From: Euschistus heros
Lineage: Eukaryota > Arthropoda > Insecta > Hemiptera > Pentatomidae
Assembly: GCA_003667255.2 (NCBI GenBank)
Contig: RCWM02000009.1
Coordinates: 5,476,501 to 5,540,500, forward strand
Direction of reading: 5' to 3'
DNA: 64,000 nucleotides
This document shows, one piece after another, positions 23,579 through 35,930 of the stretch; position 1 is the stretch's first letter, and every line of letters begins with the position of its first letter. The translations under genes were made by a program, and so were the position numbers. The notes beneath the pieces were generated by a model, which made no database searches, was not told the DNA's origin, and saw only the letters and a program-made list of their open reading frames with translations.

Positions 23579-25867
23579 AGATCACCGAATGGAGAGACCA
23601 CTAATCAAATCGACCACATCCTCATATCATCACGCAACAAAACAAACCTCATGGATGTCCGAGTATACAGAGGAGCAAATGTAGACTCGGACCACTATCT
23701 CGTGAGAGCTCATCTGAGGGATAGGATATCACTTGTAAAAAGACAGCCAGCATATAGAGCCAAGAAATTTAACGTTTCGAGATTAAAGGACGAGGACACA
23801 CGGAGGAGATACGAGGATCGCCTGGATGAATTTATTAGGCAACTGGATGCCCCTCTGGACTACGACATTGATAGTCATTGGAAATCAATAGATGCTATCT
23901 CGGGTGCTGCGGAGGAAGTCCTTGGCTTTCGGGAAAGGGAGCCGCATAACCCATGGTATGATATGGAATGTCTTAATGCAAATGCAGCCAAAAACAAGAG
24001 CTACAGGCTAATGATTCATCGTCGTACAAGAGCAAGCACTGAGGAATACAGACGTCGAAGACGCTCCGTAAAGAAGCTACTTCAGAGGAAGAAAAGGCAA
24101 TGGAGGAATAAACAGCTGCAAGAAGCCCAGACCCTGAAGACCAATAACGAGATCAGAAAAATCTACCAGAAGATAAACACTGGAAGAAAGCCCTTTCAGC
24201 CTAGATTAAATGCATGCAGAGCTGAGGATGGATCGTTATTGAGTGATGAAGGTGGAATCCTTAGAAGATGGCACCAATACTTCCGAGATCTCCTCAACGA
24301 TGGGGACCCTCCTCCCCAACTCTCAACTCGCCCAGTTCCAATTGAGGATCTACATCCGCCTGATGAAGAGGAAATTATGTCAGCCATATCCAGGCTTAAA
24401 AATAATAAGGCGCCAGGCTATGACGGCCTTGGAGCGGAGCTCTTCAGGCAGGGAGGGATGGAACTGACCAAGACACTCCAGGATCTCCTCACCTCTATCT
24501 GGGTGAAGGAAACTATGCCACGGAGCTGGAACAAAACGATAATTTGCCCTATTCACAAGAAGGGAGACCAGCTAGACTGTCGTAATTATCGTGGCATATC
24601 ACTGTTATCAGTAGCATATAAGATCCTCTCTCTTGTCCTCTTTGAGCGTCTCCTTCCATGGGCTGAAAGAATTGTGGGTCCCTACCAGTGCGGTTTTCGG
24701 AAGGGCAAATCAACCGTAGACCAGGTCTTCACCCTCCGACAAGTGATGGAGAGGGGTAGGGAATTCAACATCCGAACCCACCACTTATTCATAGACTTTG
24801 AAAGTGCCTACGACAGTATTGATCGTAAAGAACTTTTTATCGCACTAGAAGAACTTGGAATACCCCAAAAGCTCTTAAGAATGTGTCAGGTTACGATGGA
24901 GGGTGTAGAATGCTACGTAAGGGTTCAAGGCGGGATGACCGAGCCAATCTTCTCAAGTAGGGGTGTCCGTCAGGGTGATGCATTGGCCTGCCTTCTTTTT
25001 AACATCGGCCTTGAAAAAGCCATCAGAAGTTCCCAAATCCAACTGGGTAGCACCATATTTAATAAAATGGTTCAGCTGCTTGGGTATGCCGATGATATTG
25101 ATATCATGGGACGATCGTTTCAGGCTGTCTCAAATGCGTTCCTTCTCCTTGCTGAGAACACCAGGAGAATGGGTTTGGTAATAAGCGACGCGAAAACGAA
25201 GTACATGGTATCAGGAAAACGGACAGTACAGGGCGAAGAAGTCAGAATTGGGGATTACAAATTTGAGAAAGTTAACGAATTTGTATACCTCGGCTGTCAA
25301 GTGGATGTGGATAACAACATATCTGGGGAAATTAGGTCACGGATCAGCAATTCAAGCAGATGTTTCTATGGCCTACGTAACCATTTCCGAAGCTCCCTGC
25401 TTCCGAGAGCAACCAAGGTACAGCTGTATAAAACCTTGGTCCGCCCAGTCCTGAGCTACGGTTCTGAGACCTGGACACTCACGAAGAAAGATGAGTCCGC
25501 ATTACTTATCCACGAGAGGAAGATCCTGCGATCTATCTATGGTGGAATTATGCAGGGACAAGAGTGGCGTCGACAAACCAATCAAGAACTATATGCTCTC
25601 TTTAGGGAACCGAATATAGTAAAGTTTGTTCGGCTTGGAAGGCTAAGGTGGGCTGGACACCTTGCGAGGATGGATGAGGGTTCCATTCCAAGGAGGACAT
25701 TGCTGGAGGAACTTCATGGAACCAGGCGAAAAGGAAGACCCAAACTGCGTTGGCGAGACGGTGTTGCGCATGATGCCCGGACATTGCTTGGGGTGCGTAA
25801 CTGGATGGTGGCTGCGCAGAACCGGGACATATGGCGTGGGCTGATTGAGGAGGCCTTGACTCAGTAA
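23579..25867 (+). pseudogene. RTE-like LINE reverse transcriptase, continuation after the stop
   Basis: Continues the endonuclease frame; its first Met is at 23651. Contents in order: NQIDHILI and VDSDHYLV (end of the endonuclease), a basic coiled region, NKAPGYDGLGAELF, CPIHKKGDQLDCRNYRGISL, QCGFRKGKSTVDQVF, motif A HHLFIDFESAYDSIDR (about 24779-24826), motif B RGVRQGDALACLLFNIGLE (about 24959-25015), motif C LLGYADDIDIMGRS (about 25077-25118), thumb YLGCQVDVDNN, LSYGSETWTL, and the C-terminal LRWAGHLARMD and KGRPKLRWRDGV. All catalytic residues are intact. From the first Met it is 738 residues, and with the endonuclease about 1,008 codons, normal for RTE-type ORF2. Confidence 0.93.
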
Positions 25868-25899
25868 TGAGTTGTTGCGCCGCTGATGATGATGATGAG

Positions 25900-27655
25900 G
25901 TAAGTCAAGGAGGATTTGGATAGAATCGCCTCTCTACCAACTGTTATTCTGATTTGTTCTATTTTTCCCGGCTGCTAATTAAGAGCACCTCAGTCTTACC
26001 ATCAGCTAGTTGCTCTTTAAGTTACCTCCTCTAAATATTTCGCAACTACCACCACTGCGATGCCATCAGCATATCCTACTATTTTGACGTCCCATGGAAA
26101 GCTCAGCCTGAGAACTCCATATTCCACTGCAAACCCAGCACTGATCCCTGGGGCACTTCCCCAGTTATTCCATAATTCTTCTGCCCATTGTCAGTTGTAA
26201 ATACCAGGACTCTGTCCTTGAAATAATCCCCGATTATCTTTCTGAGGTACATAGGAATTCCCATATCTCTTAAAGTATCAAGAATACAGTACCATCACGC
26301 TGAGTTAAAGGCATTTTTCACATTCAGAAGCTGATTGCTTCCACTATAGATCTCGCTTTGCTGAAGCCGTATTGGTTAGTTGAAAGGCCTCCTAAACCTT
26401 CGGTAGCCTCTTGCAACCTTTTTCCGATTATCTATTCTAAAGCCTTTCCCATCGTATCCAAAAGGCACAGTGGTCTAGGCCGAAGGGTCCGATGGTTTCC
26501 TTCCCCTTTGGAATCAGAACCAAGCGAGGCCTTTTCCATTTCCAAGGGAAGGAACCTTCACGTAAACAGGAATCAAATAGCTCTAGGAACAAGTCTGGTC
26601 TTGTTGCCATCGCCGCTTTGAGTGCTATATTCGGGATGCCATCCAGGCCTGGGGCTTTGCCTCTCTTGAGGCTCCTGTAGACCTCGCTTAGCTCCTCACT
26701 AGACACTGGTGGTACTTCAGATAGCATCAACAGCTCTATATCTCGCTGTACATCCGCCTCCTCTGGGAACAAAGTGGCAACAATCCTTTGCACAGTAACT
26801 GGACAGGTGGTGGACTGCTTGTTACAACTCAACAACTTTTTCATAACGATCTTTTAGGGCCTTCCCAATGGGCCTTTATCAACTTCTTCACAAAGTTCCT
26901 TCCAGCACTGGCGTTTACTCTCCCTAATTGTCTTTCGGAGTCCACGTTTCTCATTCCTATATGTTTCCAATAACAACTCAAACTCTGGGCGGCCTCTTGC
27001 TCGCTGGCTCCGTCTCCTCGCTGCATGACACCTTTTACGACAATCAGCAATTCGTTGATTCCACCAGTATACTGGTTTCCAATCACTATTTGCGTGATGA
27101 TTAGTGCGAACCATGGCTGCATCGCACGCCTTCATAACAAGTTTCGTAACCTCTTGGGCCTTATCCTCTGCTGTGTCTGACAGATCACAATGCTCTTCCA
27201 TTATGAATTGGAACGTTTCTCGATCAAATGTCTTAGTATTCCATCGGACTGTACCCTTCTGAAGCTTCACAGGATTGTTTAATTTCCTCTCACCTATTAT
27301 AATTAAAATTTCCTGCTGGTCACTGTGAGTGTGTAACACACTTTCCAAGTGGTAGTAGGTCGTAGATTATCACTTATGAATGTCAGATCGATGATGGATG
27401 ACCGTGTTCCTTTCAGAAATGTAGGTTACGTTCCTGTATTGGCTAGAACCAGTTTATCGAATTGGGTAAAAGCTTCCAGCAGAATTTCTCCTCGTCTATT
27501 TGTCAGACGACTCCTCCATTCAACTGCCCAAGCATTAAAATCACTAGGAATTATTAAAGGTCTTCTGCCTCTTGCATCTTGTATTATTCTATCTAAGAGG
27601 CCAGCTTATTCTTCTATTGATGTATTGGGTTGGGCATAACAGCTATAAATATATA
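25900..27655 (-). pseudogene. R1-like LINE: endonuclease C-terminus through RT palm, copy C
   Basis: Minus strand from 27655: YSCYAQPNTSIEE, SDFNAWAVEWRS (GDFNA box), RGEILLEAF, SSIIDLTFISDNL (endonuclease end, about 27370-27400), a basic linker with WWNQRIADCRKRCHAARRR (in 26854-27348), LKRGKAPGLDGIPNIALKAA and FPWKWKRPRLVLIPKGKE (in 26437-26844), NQYGFSKARS, a motif A remnant VKNAFNSA, VPQGSVLG (motif B) and GYADGIAVVV (motif C with the second Asp changed to Gly, about 26050-26080). Then KTEVLLISSREK and SLTY, where the RTE-like LINE interrupts it. Several stops and frameshifts. Confidence 0.88.
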
Positions 27656-27657
27656 CA

Positions 27658-28569
<912 letters not shown>

Positions 28570-28577
28570 GGAACTTA

Positions 28578-29063
28578 GGTACTTGTGTACTATACGGTCC
28601 CCCGTGATTTGATACCAGGTAGTGATCATATAAAAAGAACTGTAATAACTTTACACATATGTTTATTTGCATTAAATATTTTGTCCTAACCAAAGATCTC
28701 GTATATCTTTTAAAATTGCCTCAAAGGGGTTCTGTTGTTTTAATTGATTCCTTTCAGTTTACAGTTTTTCACATTACATCTCCATCTAACAAAATCTTAA
28801 TAATATAACTTCATAGAATGTCCAATACTCCATGCTTTTGAAACAATGTCCTTTCCCTGAAAAAATGTAACTTTACTGTCTTTAATATTAATTGTTCTAA
28901 AAAGCCACTTTAAATTGTACATATTAAACAATATTAATAATCTGTATTGTTTTCGTAACTGAGAAGTAACGTTATTACATTTAAAAATTAAGTCATATGT
29001 TTATTCATAGAATCACTGTAATGTGGTATCAAATCACGGGGGCCCGTATAGTACACAAGTACC
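28578..29063. mobile_element. 486-bp MITE with 40-bp TIRs
   Basis: The left end begins GGTACTTGTGTACTATACGG and the right end is its reverse complement; the two 40-bp arms (28578-28617 and 29024-29063) differ at one position only. Directly outside are GGAACTTA (28570-28577) and GAAACTTA (29064-29071), an 8-bp direct repeat with one mismatch. An 8-bp duplication points to hAT, P or Merlin-like transposition; the terminal bases do not decide. The core is AT-rich and non-coding. Confidence 0.85.
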
Positions 29064-29071
29064 GAAACTTA

Positions 29072-31720
29072 TGTGAATTTATAATTTATGCACCATCCTG
29101 AATTATTTTTAAATTAATTTTTTGTGTGCATAGTTGTATATATGCTTCTTTTTTTAAAATATTACCCAATGAGGAAAAACGAATGTAAAGGGAAAAAGGA
29201 AAGTGTTTTATATATGTTTGTATATAATAATTATTTCATTCAAACCAGAGAAAATGTTTGTGCTCCAAATGGTTTTACTTAGAACTATCATGGAATTTTA
29301 CATTTCTAGAATTATTTAATAATTAATCATGTTTTATTGTTTTTATAAAGTGAAATTCATTTAGTTAATTTTTATTATTTCAACTTTCACTATTTGATTA
29401 TTATTTTCATTTTATTTTTTTACTGTTTTAAAACTACTTGACAAAACTGTAAAAGCTTTACTTTCAAGGTGAACAAGAAAATGGCCGATTGAGTGCGTGT
29501 TCACAATGTTTCTAGTTTTATATTCGATGATAAGAATGATTGATTCAATTCCAATTTATACTTGTCGGTTGTTTACCATTTTTTAGTATCAAATTTGTTA
29601 TTTGAAACCTTTCAATTATATAATTTCAATATTTAGAAGTGACTCGTATTTTTCTTAGTGACAAAATGGAACGGTTATTTTAATAAACATTTAAGAACTT
29701 AGTTTTTCAAATTTGTTTATTTACATATTAACTATTATTTTATGATTTTACTTCTCTAGTCTTATGTAAACGTATTAAATAAGCGGGTACATTACTAGCC
29801 TTTGAATCCCTTCTGAAGTAATCATGCCCCAGGTAAATTATTTAATTTCTTACCATAATGTTGTTATAAATTTGTTTTATAATTTTAACTAATATTTAAC
29901 TTTCTATTTATCTGTTGCTTTTTTATGTTTGATGAATTGGTTTTTGGTTAGAAGTTATTTACATCAGTAGTAAGTAGTAACCTCTTCATATACTTAAATT
30001 CCTTCTTTATCCCAACTTTACCTATTTGCACCTAGTATTAATTATGTATATTTAATCCTTACTGTCCTAAGGTGTGTTAAAGGTTGTGCTACATCCCCTA
30101 ATTGAGTTATATTTCATATTTTCATATAATTAGTCCTTACTTAAACATTGTTTACATTTATTAAACCACTGTTTATGTGGCTTTGTATGTGGTGTACCGT
30201 TCTAATATTCATTATATGTGGTACTTCATCATATAAATTAACTCCCCCAAAAAATTCATCCATTTCTGTGAGGTACCCATTTTAGTAATTTTGAGTTGTG
30301 TCTGTTGTTTAGTGACTATTGTTGGTTTGATTAACACCTTATGATCTGACTGTTAAAATAGTTAAATTGATTCAATTAAATTTACTGTAGTATTGATATT
30401 ACTATGCCTTTTTCTGACAATATATATATTTATATTTCTTTTTTCAATTATAAACTGTTTTTAGTGTTTTTAAAATGTTAGTTACATGATGGATCAGTTT
30501 TCATTTATTTCTATTATTGCCCCTGATGAGTCAATACCTCTTAAAACTTGATTTCTATTGATGTTCATTAAGCTGTTAAATATTTTCTGAGTTCTTAATA
30601 CCAATACTCATAATTTAAATTTAATGATGTAGTTGCATTTTAAATTGTTTTTAACATTTTAGTTTTGTACCTTATGTAAGTAAATGATTTTTGAGTCACA
30701 CATTTGTTCATATTAGACTTTAGTCTGCTCAAATAATAGTTATATTCTCTTGTATATGAAGGTTTTCTGATTATGAATGTTCCTTTATTAATTTTTTTGC
30801 TTAAGTGTTCTGATTGATTTTCGTAATTAAATCAATTGACTTTTCATGTTCCTTTGACTATATTTCCCTTTAAGCTTTTTAAATATTCATGACCAAGAAT
30901 TTCGTTTCAATGAATGTTGTTGGAAAATGCATTAAATGCTGTTCGTTTTAGTGAAAAAGTTTTAAAAGCTGAAAGACTATGCATTTAAAATGTTAAATAG
31001 AACATAATGATTTTAATTTTTTAAATCATGGGGATGTTACAAGGAATTCATTTAATTTGATAATTGAATAATTAATTGGTAAAGTGATTAACTGTAGATA
31101 AGAGATTATGGGTTTTATTTATATTATTTGCAGTTACTGGTTTTGTGGATTTTTAAATGGTTTAGATTTTAATTGTAAATTAAAATAATTCTAATTCTAA
31201 TTGTAATGTATATATTTTATTACTTAGTACAATGATTCAAGTTTTTCTGATCATCGTAAGTATCTGTTAGGTTTAATGTAATTTTGTGGTGTATGCTATG
31301 AAAGAACAATGATGATGGGTCAATTGTTTTAAATGTTTTACTTTTAATCGGTTTATAATTAATAATTTTTCAGTCTTAAACTAAGACTATTACATGTTAG
31401 TAATAATTTTCGCTACCACTTGCATTATGCATTGCTCATTTAAAAGTATGTTTGATAATCTATGCTTAGTTTATCTATTATCTTCTTTTTACATTAGTGA
31501 TATCTTACTGATGTTCACTTGTGTACATGAGTTCTTTTCATGTCATTAGCATCAGATTCATAATGTTGTCCTGTTTGTTTATGTTAGTTGTTCCATGCTT
31601 TTAATAATATAAGGAATCATAGTTGAAGATGATACTTGATAATTTAATTTTGTCTGAAGTTAAACATACAATTTTTATAGTTGGTGGCCTTATCTCTCTT
31701 CTCTCTCAGCACTTGTTTAT
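29072..31720. other. AT-rich non-coding stretch, possibly 5' region of CHD1
   Basis: No frame of interest. At 29824-29832 the + strand has ATG CCC CAG followed by GTAAAT, a possible first coding exon of CHD1 in the right phase (see the exon 1 entry), but this is unproven. Otherwise low-complexity AT-rich DNA. Confidence 0.4.
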
Positions 31721-32655
31721 TATAACAGTGTAAAAATATTATGTGAATTTGTTTGGTGAATGAAAAATGAACAACACTACTTTGTTAGTTTTACCATTAT
31801 AAATTTTTTTTTTTTTTTGCTCTTGATGTATTGAAAATCTCATAATGGCTCACTTCTACAAGGATTTGCCTTACTAATAATAATAATACAAGATAATTCT
31901 TATCTAGTAATAATATATAATTTACTTGCCCTTTAATAATGGTTATCAATTAATTACAAATGAAATGTAAACAATGATTCTTTGTTAGTGCTACAAATGT
32001 GAACATTGCTTTGTTCGTGATTGTAATATTAACTAAGCTTCTTTGTTAGGAGAATGATAGCTCTTTTATTTTTTATTATTTTTTTTTTTTTTAATGATTG
32101 GAATGACTTTGCGATCATTTTTACTGCATAAGAATTATTTTGGTTTAATTACTCATTTTCTGTTTGAACTAGGTAATTTGATGATATGACTGCTTGGTAA
32201 ATGTGATAAGGTTTACTTCTACCAGCATTTGCTCTGATACATTTCTAGTTATATTTTCAGTTTTTTTTAATAATTCTTATCATTGTTATTCCTCTTGCTA
32301 GGCTAATGAGTTTAAAGTGGTACTATAGAAACTCTCTATAATTAGAGAGTTTACTTTAATGGAGGAAGGCATGATGGTATAGAAGGATCAGTACAATTTG
32401 GAATCGATAAATTATTTGCTCCATAAATCTCTTGTTTAATGTGCTCAATAAATCTCTTGTTAGTTTGTTTTTGTTTATTCAAAGACTATTTACCTGATTA
32501 GCTAGCCCCCTTCTCCCTACAGTTTTTTTATTTATTTCGTTCAGATGACTATAATACTTAATGTTAGAGTGCTACTATTGTATTTAAATTAGTATTATTT
32601 AAAAAATCCAAAATATTTGTCTTAATTGAGATCATAGTTTTCGTTCCTTATATGA

Positions 32656-32656
<1 letters not shown>

Positions 32657-32701
<45 letters not shown>

Positions 32702-32785
32702 TGCACGCACACACACACACACACACGCACACACACACACGCACACGCACGCACGCACGCACACACACACACACACACACACACA
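32657..32785. repeat. (CA)n microsatellite with GCAC interruptions
   Basis: About 129 bases of CA units broken by several ACGCAC variants. Sits just upstream of the SINE. Confidence 0.95.
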
Positions 32786-32854
32786 TAAATGAAGAAATAC
32801 ATACCCATATAGAAATACATTCATTCGGATTCAGGGCATAAAGGCCGAACACTT

Positions 32855-33079
32855 AAGGGCTAGGGTGGGTCAGCGAACTGGGTTGTAACTAAAGGTTGTG
32901 GGTTTGAATCCCACCTGGGCAGGTCTGGTTTAAATTTATTTTGTGGTGGACCCACATGGAATGAATCTTGATCTTCGTACCCTGGCTAGTAGATCGGTTA
33001 CCTGCAGGGTAGACGTGCCTTCTGAAGGCAAGAGCTTTTACTACTCATTCCGTACTAATATATTAGAAGAAAAAAAAAA
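32855..33079 (+). mobile_element. tRNA-derived SINE
   Basis: The head contains an A-box-like segment GGGTGGGTCAGCGAACTGG (32863-32881) and a B box GGTTTGAATCC (32901-32911) embedded in a perfect T-arm, GTGGG-TTTGAAT-CCCAC (32898-32914). This is a pol III internal promoter with the spacing of a tRNA. The anticodon arm does not fold cleanly and there is a tRNA-unrelated body of about 150 bases ending in an A-rich tail (33065-33079). That is the layout of a tRNA-derived SINE rather than a working tRNA gene. Confidence 0.8.
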
Positions 33080-33246
33080 TTAAGCAAATTTTTAAAATTT
33101 GTTGAGTTGTTATAGAAAGTGTTGCATATATGTTTTTAGAACAGCATTTCAGGTCAGCTTTTGTAAAATGGTAGTAGCATACCGGCTCACCGCTTCACCT
33201 CGCCTTCTATAGGATATCATAACCCATTCTTTCTATCTTAGCTGCA

Positions 33247-33360
33247 GTATATAAGGATGTTAAGCCCCAACAGACAGATATACTTTTATTCTACATCACT
33301 GTTATATCACGAACCTAAACTAGAAGCATCTCTCAATGTCAAAAAAATTTCATTGTAAGT
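33247..33360 (+). promoter_or_regulatory. TATA-like box followed by a possible short exon
   Basis: GTATATAAGG at about 33246-33255, then a transcribed-looking segment with ATG at 33336 and a good splice-donor sequence GTAAGT at 33355. The frame opened (MSKKFH plus one base) cannot join CHD1 exon 1 (33355 would give TAA), so it is not its coding start, though it could be a 5' untranslated exon or an element promoter. Weak evidence. Confidence 0.25.
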
Positions 33361-35300
33361 GCTTGGTGGTTTTTGTTGTAAGTAATGGGTATTTTAAAAT
33401 ATCTTAAAAGTTGAAAACTATCATAAATTAAATTGGTACAAATATGTTAATTATAGTAAATATGAATGTTTATATTTAATGACATTAAATTTAAAGATAA
33501 ATTAGAAATCAGCATTGGAATAATGGCTACAATTGTAAATTTTAGACAAATTGAAAGTCTCACAAAAGTTTTATTCTACAATCTTTTTCCTTTATACTTA
33601 TCTAATAGTGGTGTCAGGCTTACACACGTTTTTTATAATGTTTTTCTATTGACCACAAAAGATATACTAGCCATCATTCTTTGTTAGTGCTGCAATTATA
33701 AACGGTTCTTTGTTGGTATTAAAAATATGAACTTTGCTTTCTTTATGATAAAAATATGAACAACACTTCTTAGTTAAAAGACTATTTATATTTATTATTA
33801 GTTATTAATTTAAGTTTTAAGGTAAGAAATAAACTTTGAAACAATGGCAAAAATTGTAAATTTTAGACTAATTGAATGTCTTGTTAAGGTTTGCTATTAC
33901 AAGAATTTACCTCAATACTTATGCATCTAATAATGGTGTCAGGTTCACTCGTGTTTTTGATGATGCTTATCATAGTAGTACCTCTTGTCTTAGCTTATAG
34001 AAGAAGAATTTATTGTTATTGTCTCTTGAGAATAACATATGGGTGTAATGTAGTTGTCTGGCTATTACAATTGATTAATAATTAAATTGTTAGTTATAAA
34101 ATAAATGAGAAATCTTGTAAAAAAATAAAACTTATTTGCTCGGAAGATTGAAAATTCAGTAGGTAAAGAAATAGATGATGTTTAAAGGAAGTTAGAGAGG
34201 ATCATTTTCGAATTGGGATGGGCAATAAATTCTATAAAGAGGAAGCGGGGATAATAAAGGATTTTTTCGAAGGATGCAGTTTGATGAGCAGGAGTGTACT
34301 GGTTGATGGGTTGGGTTCTAGTATTTAAGTAGTGGATGGAGGAGCACTTATAGGCTAGTTGATACTTATTCATAAGCCTATTTGTACAATAGGGGTTTTA
34401 TATTCCCATTTTTTTTTCTTTTATATATGGATATGCTCAAAAATGTTTTCTCTTGCTTTGATAATTTAAAATATAGTAAAATGTTTGGAAACAATAAATA
34501 ATTAAATCAGCTGAATATGCTAATTATAGAAATATTAATGTTTACAATTATTGTTAGTAAATAATTTAAATTTTAAGATTAATAAGTAATCAACGTGAAA
34601 TAATGGTAACATTTGTAAATTATAGACGTATTTTAAATATCATTACTTTAATATCATTCTACAAGAATTTAGCACGATAATTTTCTAATAATGGTGCCAG
34701 GTTCCTTTTTTTTTTTTTAATGTTTGTCAAAAACTCAAACATATATAACAGCAATGATTCTTTATTAATGCTGAAATTACAAATGTTTATCTTCCTTTAG
34801 GAATATAAGCATTGCTTTCTTTATGATAAAAATATGAACAACACTTCTTTATAATTTTTTTTTCCTTTTATTAAGCTGTTTAAAACATTACCATAGGTTT
34901 GCTTTTAGCAGATTTTATAGCGTAATTAATTTAATTTATAGCTTTGTTAATAATTGAAGTATTAATAATGTCTCATTGTCACATGTTTTTTCGCATCTTT
35001 TTTTTTTTAGATGACTAGATTGAGTTAATCTTAATTGGTATTGTTTAAGAATTATTTAGATAAAATTTCTGAGTTTTTTTGGAAGATATTTTGATGATTA
35101 TTGGCCATTAAGAAAATATCTTAGGTTTGGTTTTATCAAAATTAACTTTAAAACATATGTAATATTGAAAATTAGTAAAATATCCTGTAAAACCATTCTT
35201 TAAATTGTTGTAAATATGTTAAATTACAATAATTATTTGTTTATTGGATAAATAAGAAATAAATTTTTAAATAATGGCAAAAATCATGAATTAAGTAACT

Positions 35301-35926
35301 GTGTAAAATTCTTGTCTGACAAAGATAATAAAAGCAAAAGCACTTTGGGTACATCTAGCAATTGGTTCAGTGTTAAACTATTAATCTAGAATTGGATTAC
35401 TTCAGTTATCACATACCATATACCATAAAGTTATCACCTATCTCATACATTAGCAGAAAAAATTAACTTGCTCATTTCAATTACATTAATGTGAATAATT
35501 CAATTATATTTACTGGGTGCTTACCCTGTGGTTTTTGTTATATAGACTCCTAAACTCAGTCATAGTGTTGCATACACTTACTAAATTCTATTATGGTTCC
35601 AGCAGCAACATTCTGTGGTTTTAAACTTGATTGAAGTGTGCATCAAAATGTTACTATTTTAGCATTGTCATGTAATTTTGAATGATGATAATTAAAACTA
35701 GTGACTAATTAATTGAAGAAAGAAATATTTAAAATAAATAAGTTAAATAACAAATTTAATCATCACAGAAATTTTAAGGTACCTAAATTCCCTTGATAGC
35801 TGGAAACTTTTACCAGGTTCAGCTTGGTGCAATATTTGCCAGAAAAAAACAAAATCAAATAATTACATTAATTGAAGTCCTCTTTATTTGTATTATTATC
35901 ATTAAGATTTCCTACTAAAAGTTTTA
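35301..35926. other. AT-rich non-coding stretch
   Basis: No gene, repeat pair or RNA structure seen. Confidence 0.45.
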
Positions 35927-35930
35927 TTAA

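Larger units (their letters stand above)
22690..25905 (+). mobile_element. RTE-like LINE, nearly intact
   Basis: A LINE in + orientation sitting between R1-like pieces that are all in minus orientation. It has a leader of about 150 bases, one long ORF (endonuclease + RT) broken only by a single in-frame stop, and a short 3' tail ending in GATGATGATGATGA rather than poly-A, as in RTE-type elements that end in simple repeats. The junction on the right is the R1-like sequence starting GGTAAGTCAAGG at about 25900. The 5' boundary is approximate. Confidence 0.85.
31730..35300. repeat. field of diverged repeats upstream of CHD1
   Basis: Two blocks recur. Block A (AATGGCAAAAATTGTAAATTTTAGAC... to TCTAATAATGGTGTCAGGTTCAC) occurs at about 33522-33640, 33842-33960, 34596-34710 and partly at 35268-35300. 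Block B (ATTCTTTGTTAGTGCTG.AATTATAAA then ATATGAACAACACTTCTT) occurs at about 31975-32050, 33675-33775 and 34753-34855, with a partial form near 31755-31785. The copies are clearly related but diverged and irregularly spaced. No coding content. Confidence 0.7.

Noticed and set aside
32855..32930. Functional tRNA gene
   Set aside because: A and B boxes and the T-arm are good, but the anticodon arm and acceptor stem do not pair and a long unrelated body with an A-tail follows, so it is a SINE head.
33336..33354. MSKKFH as CHD1 start exon
   Set aside because: It leaves one base (T) before the donor; joining to AAAGATGG at 38835 gives TAA, a stop.
31730..35300. CRISPR-like array
   Set aside because: Repeats are diverged, long and irregularly spaced in a eukaryotic genome; no short identical repeats with uniform spacers.
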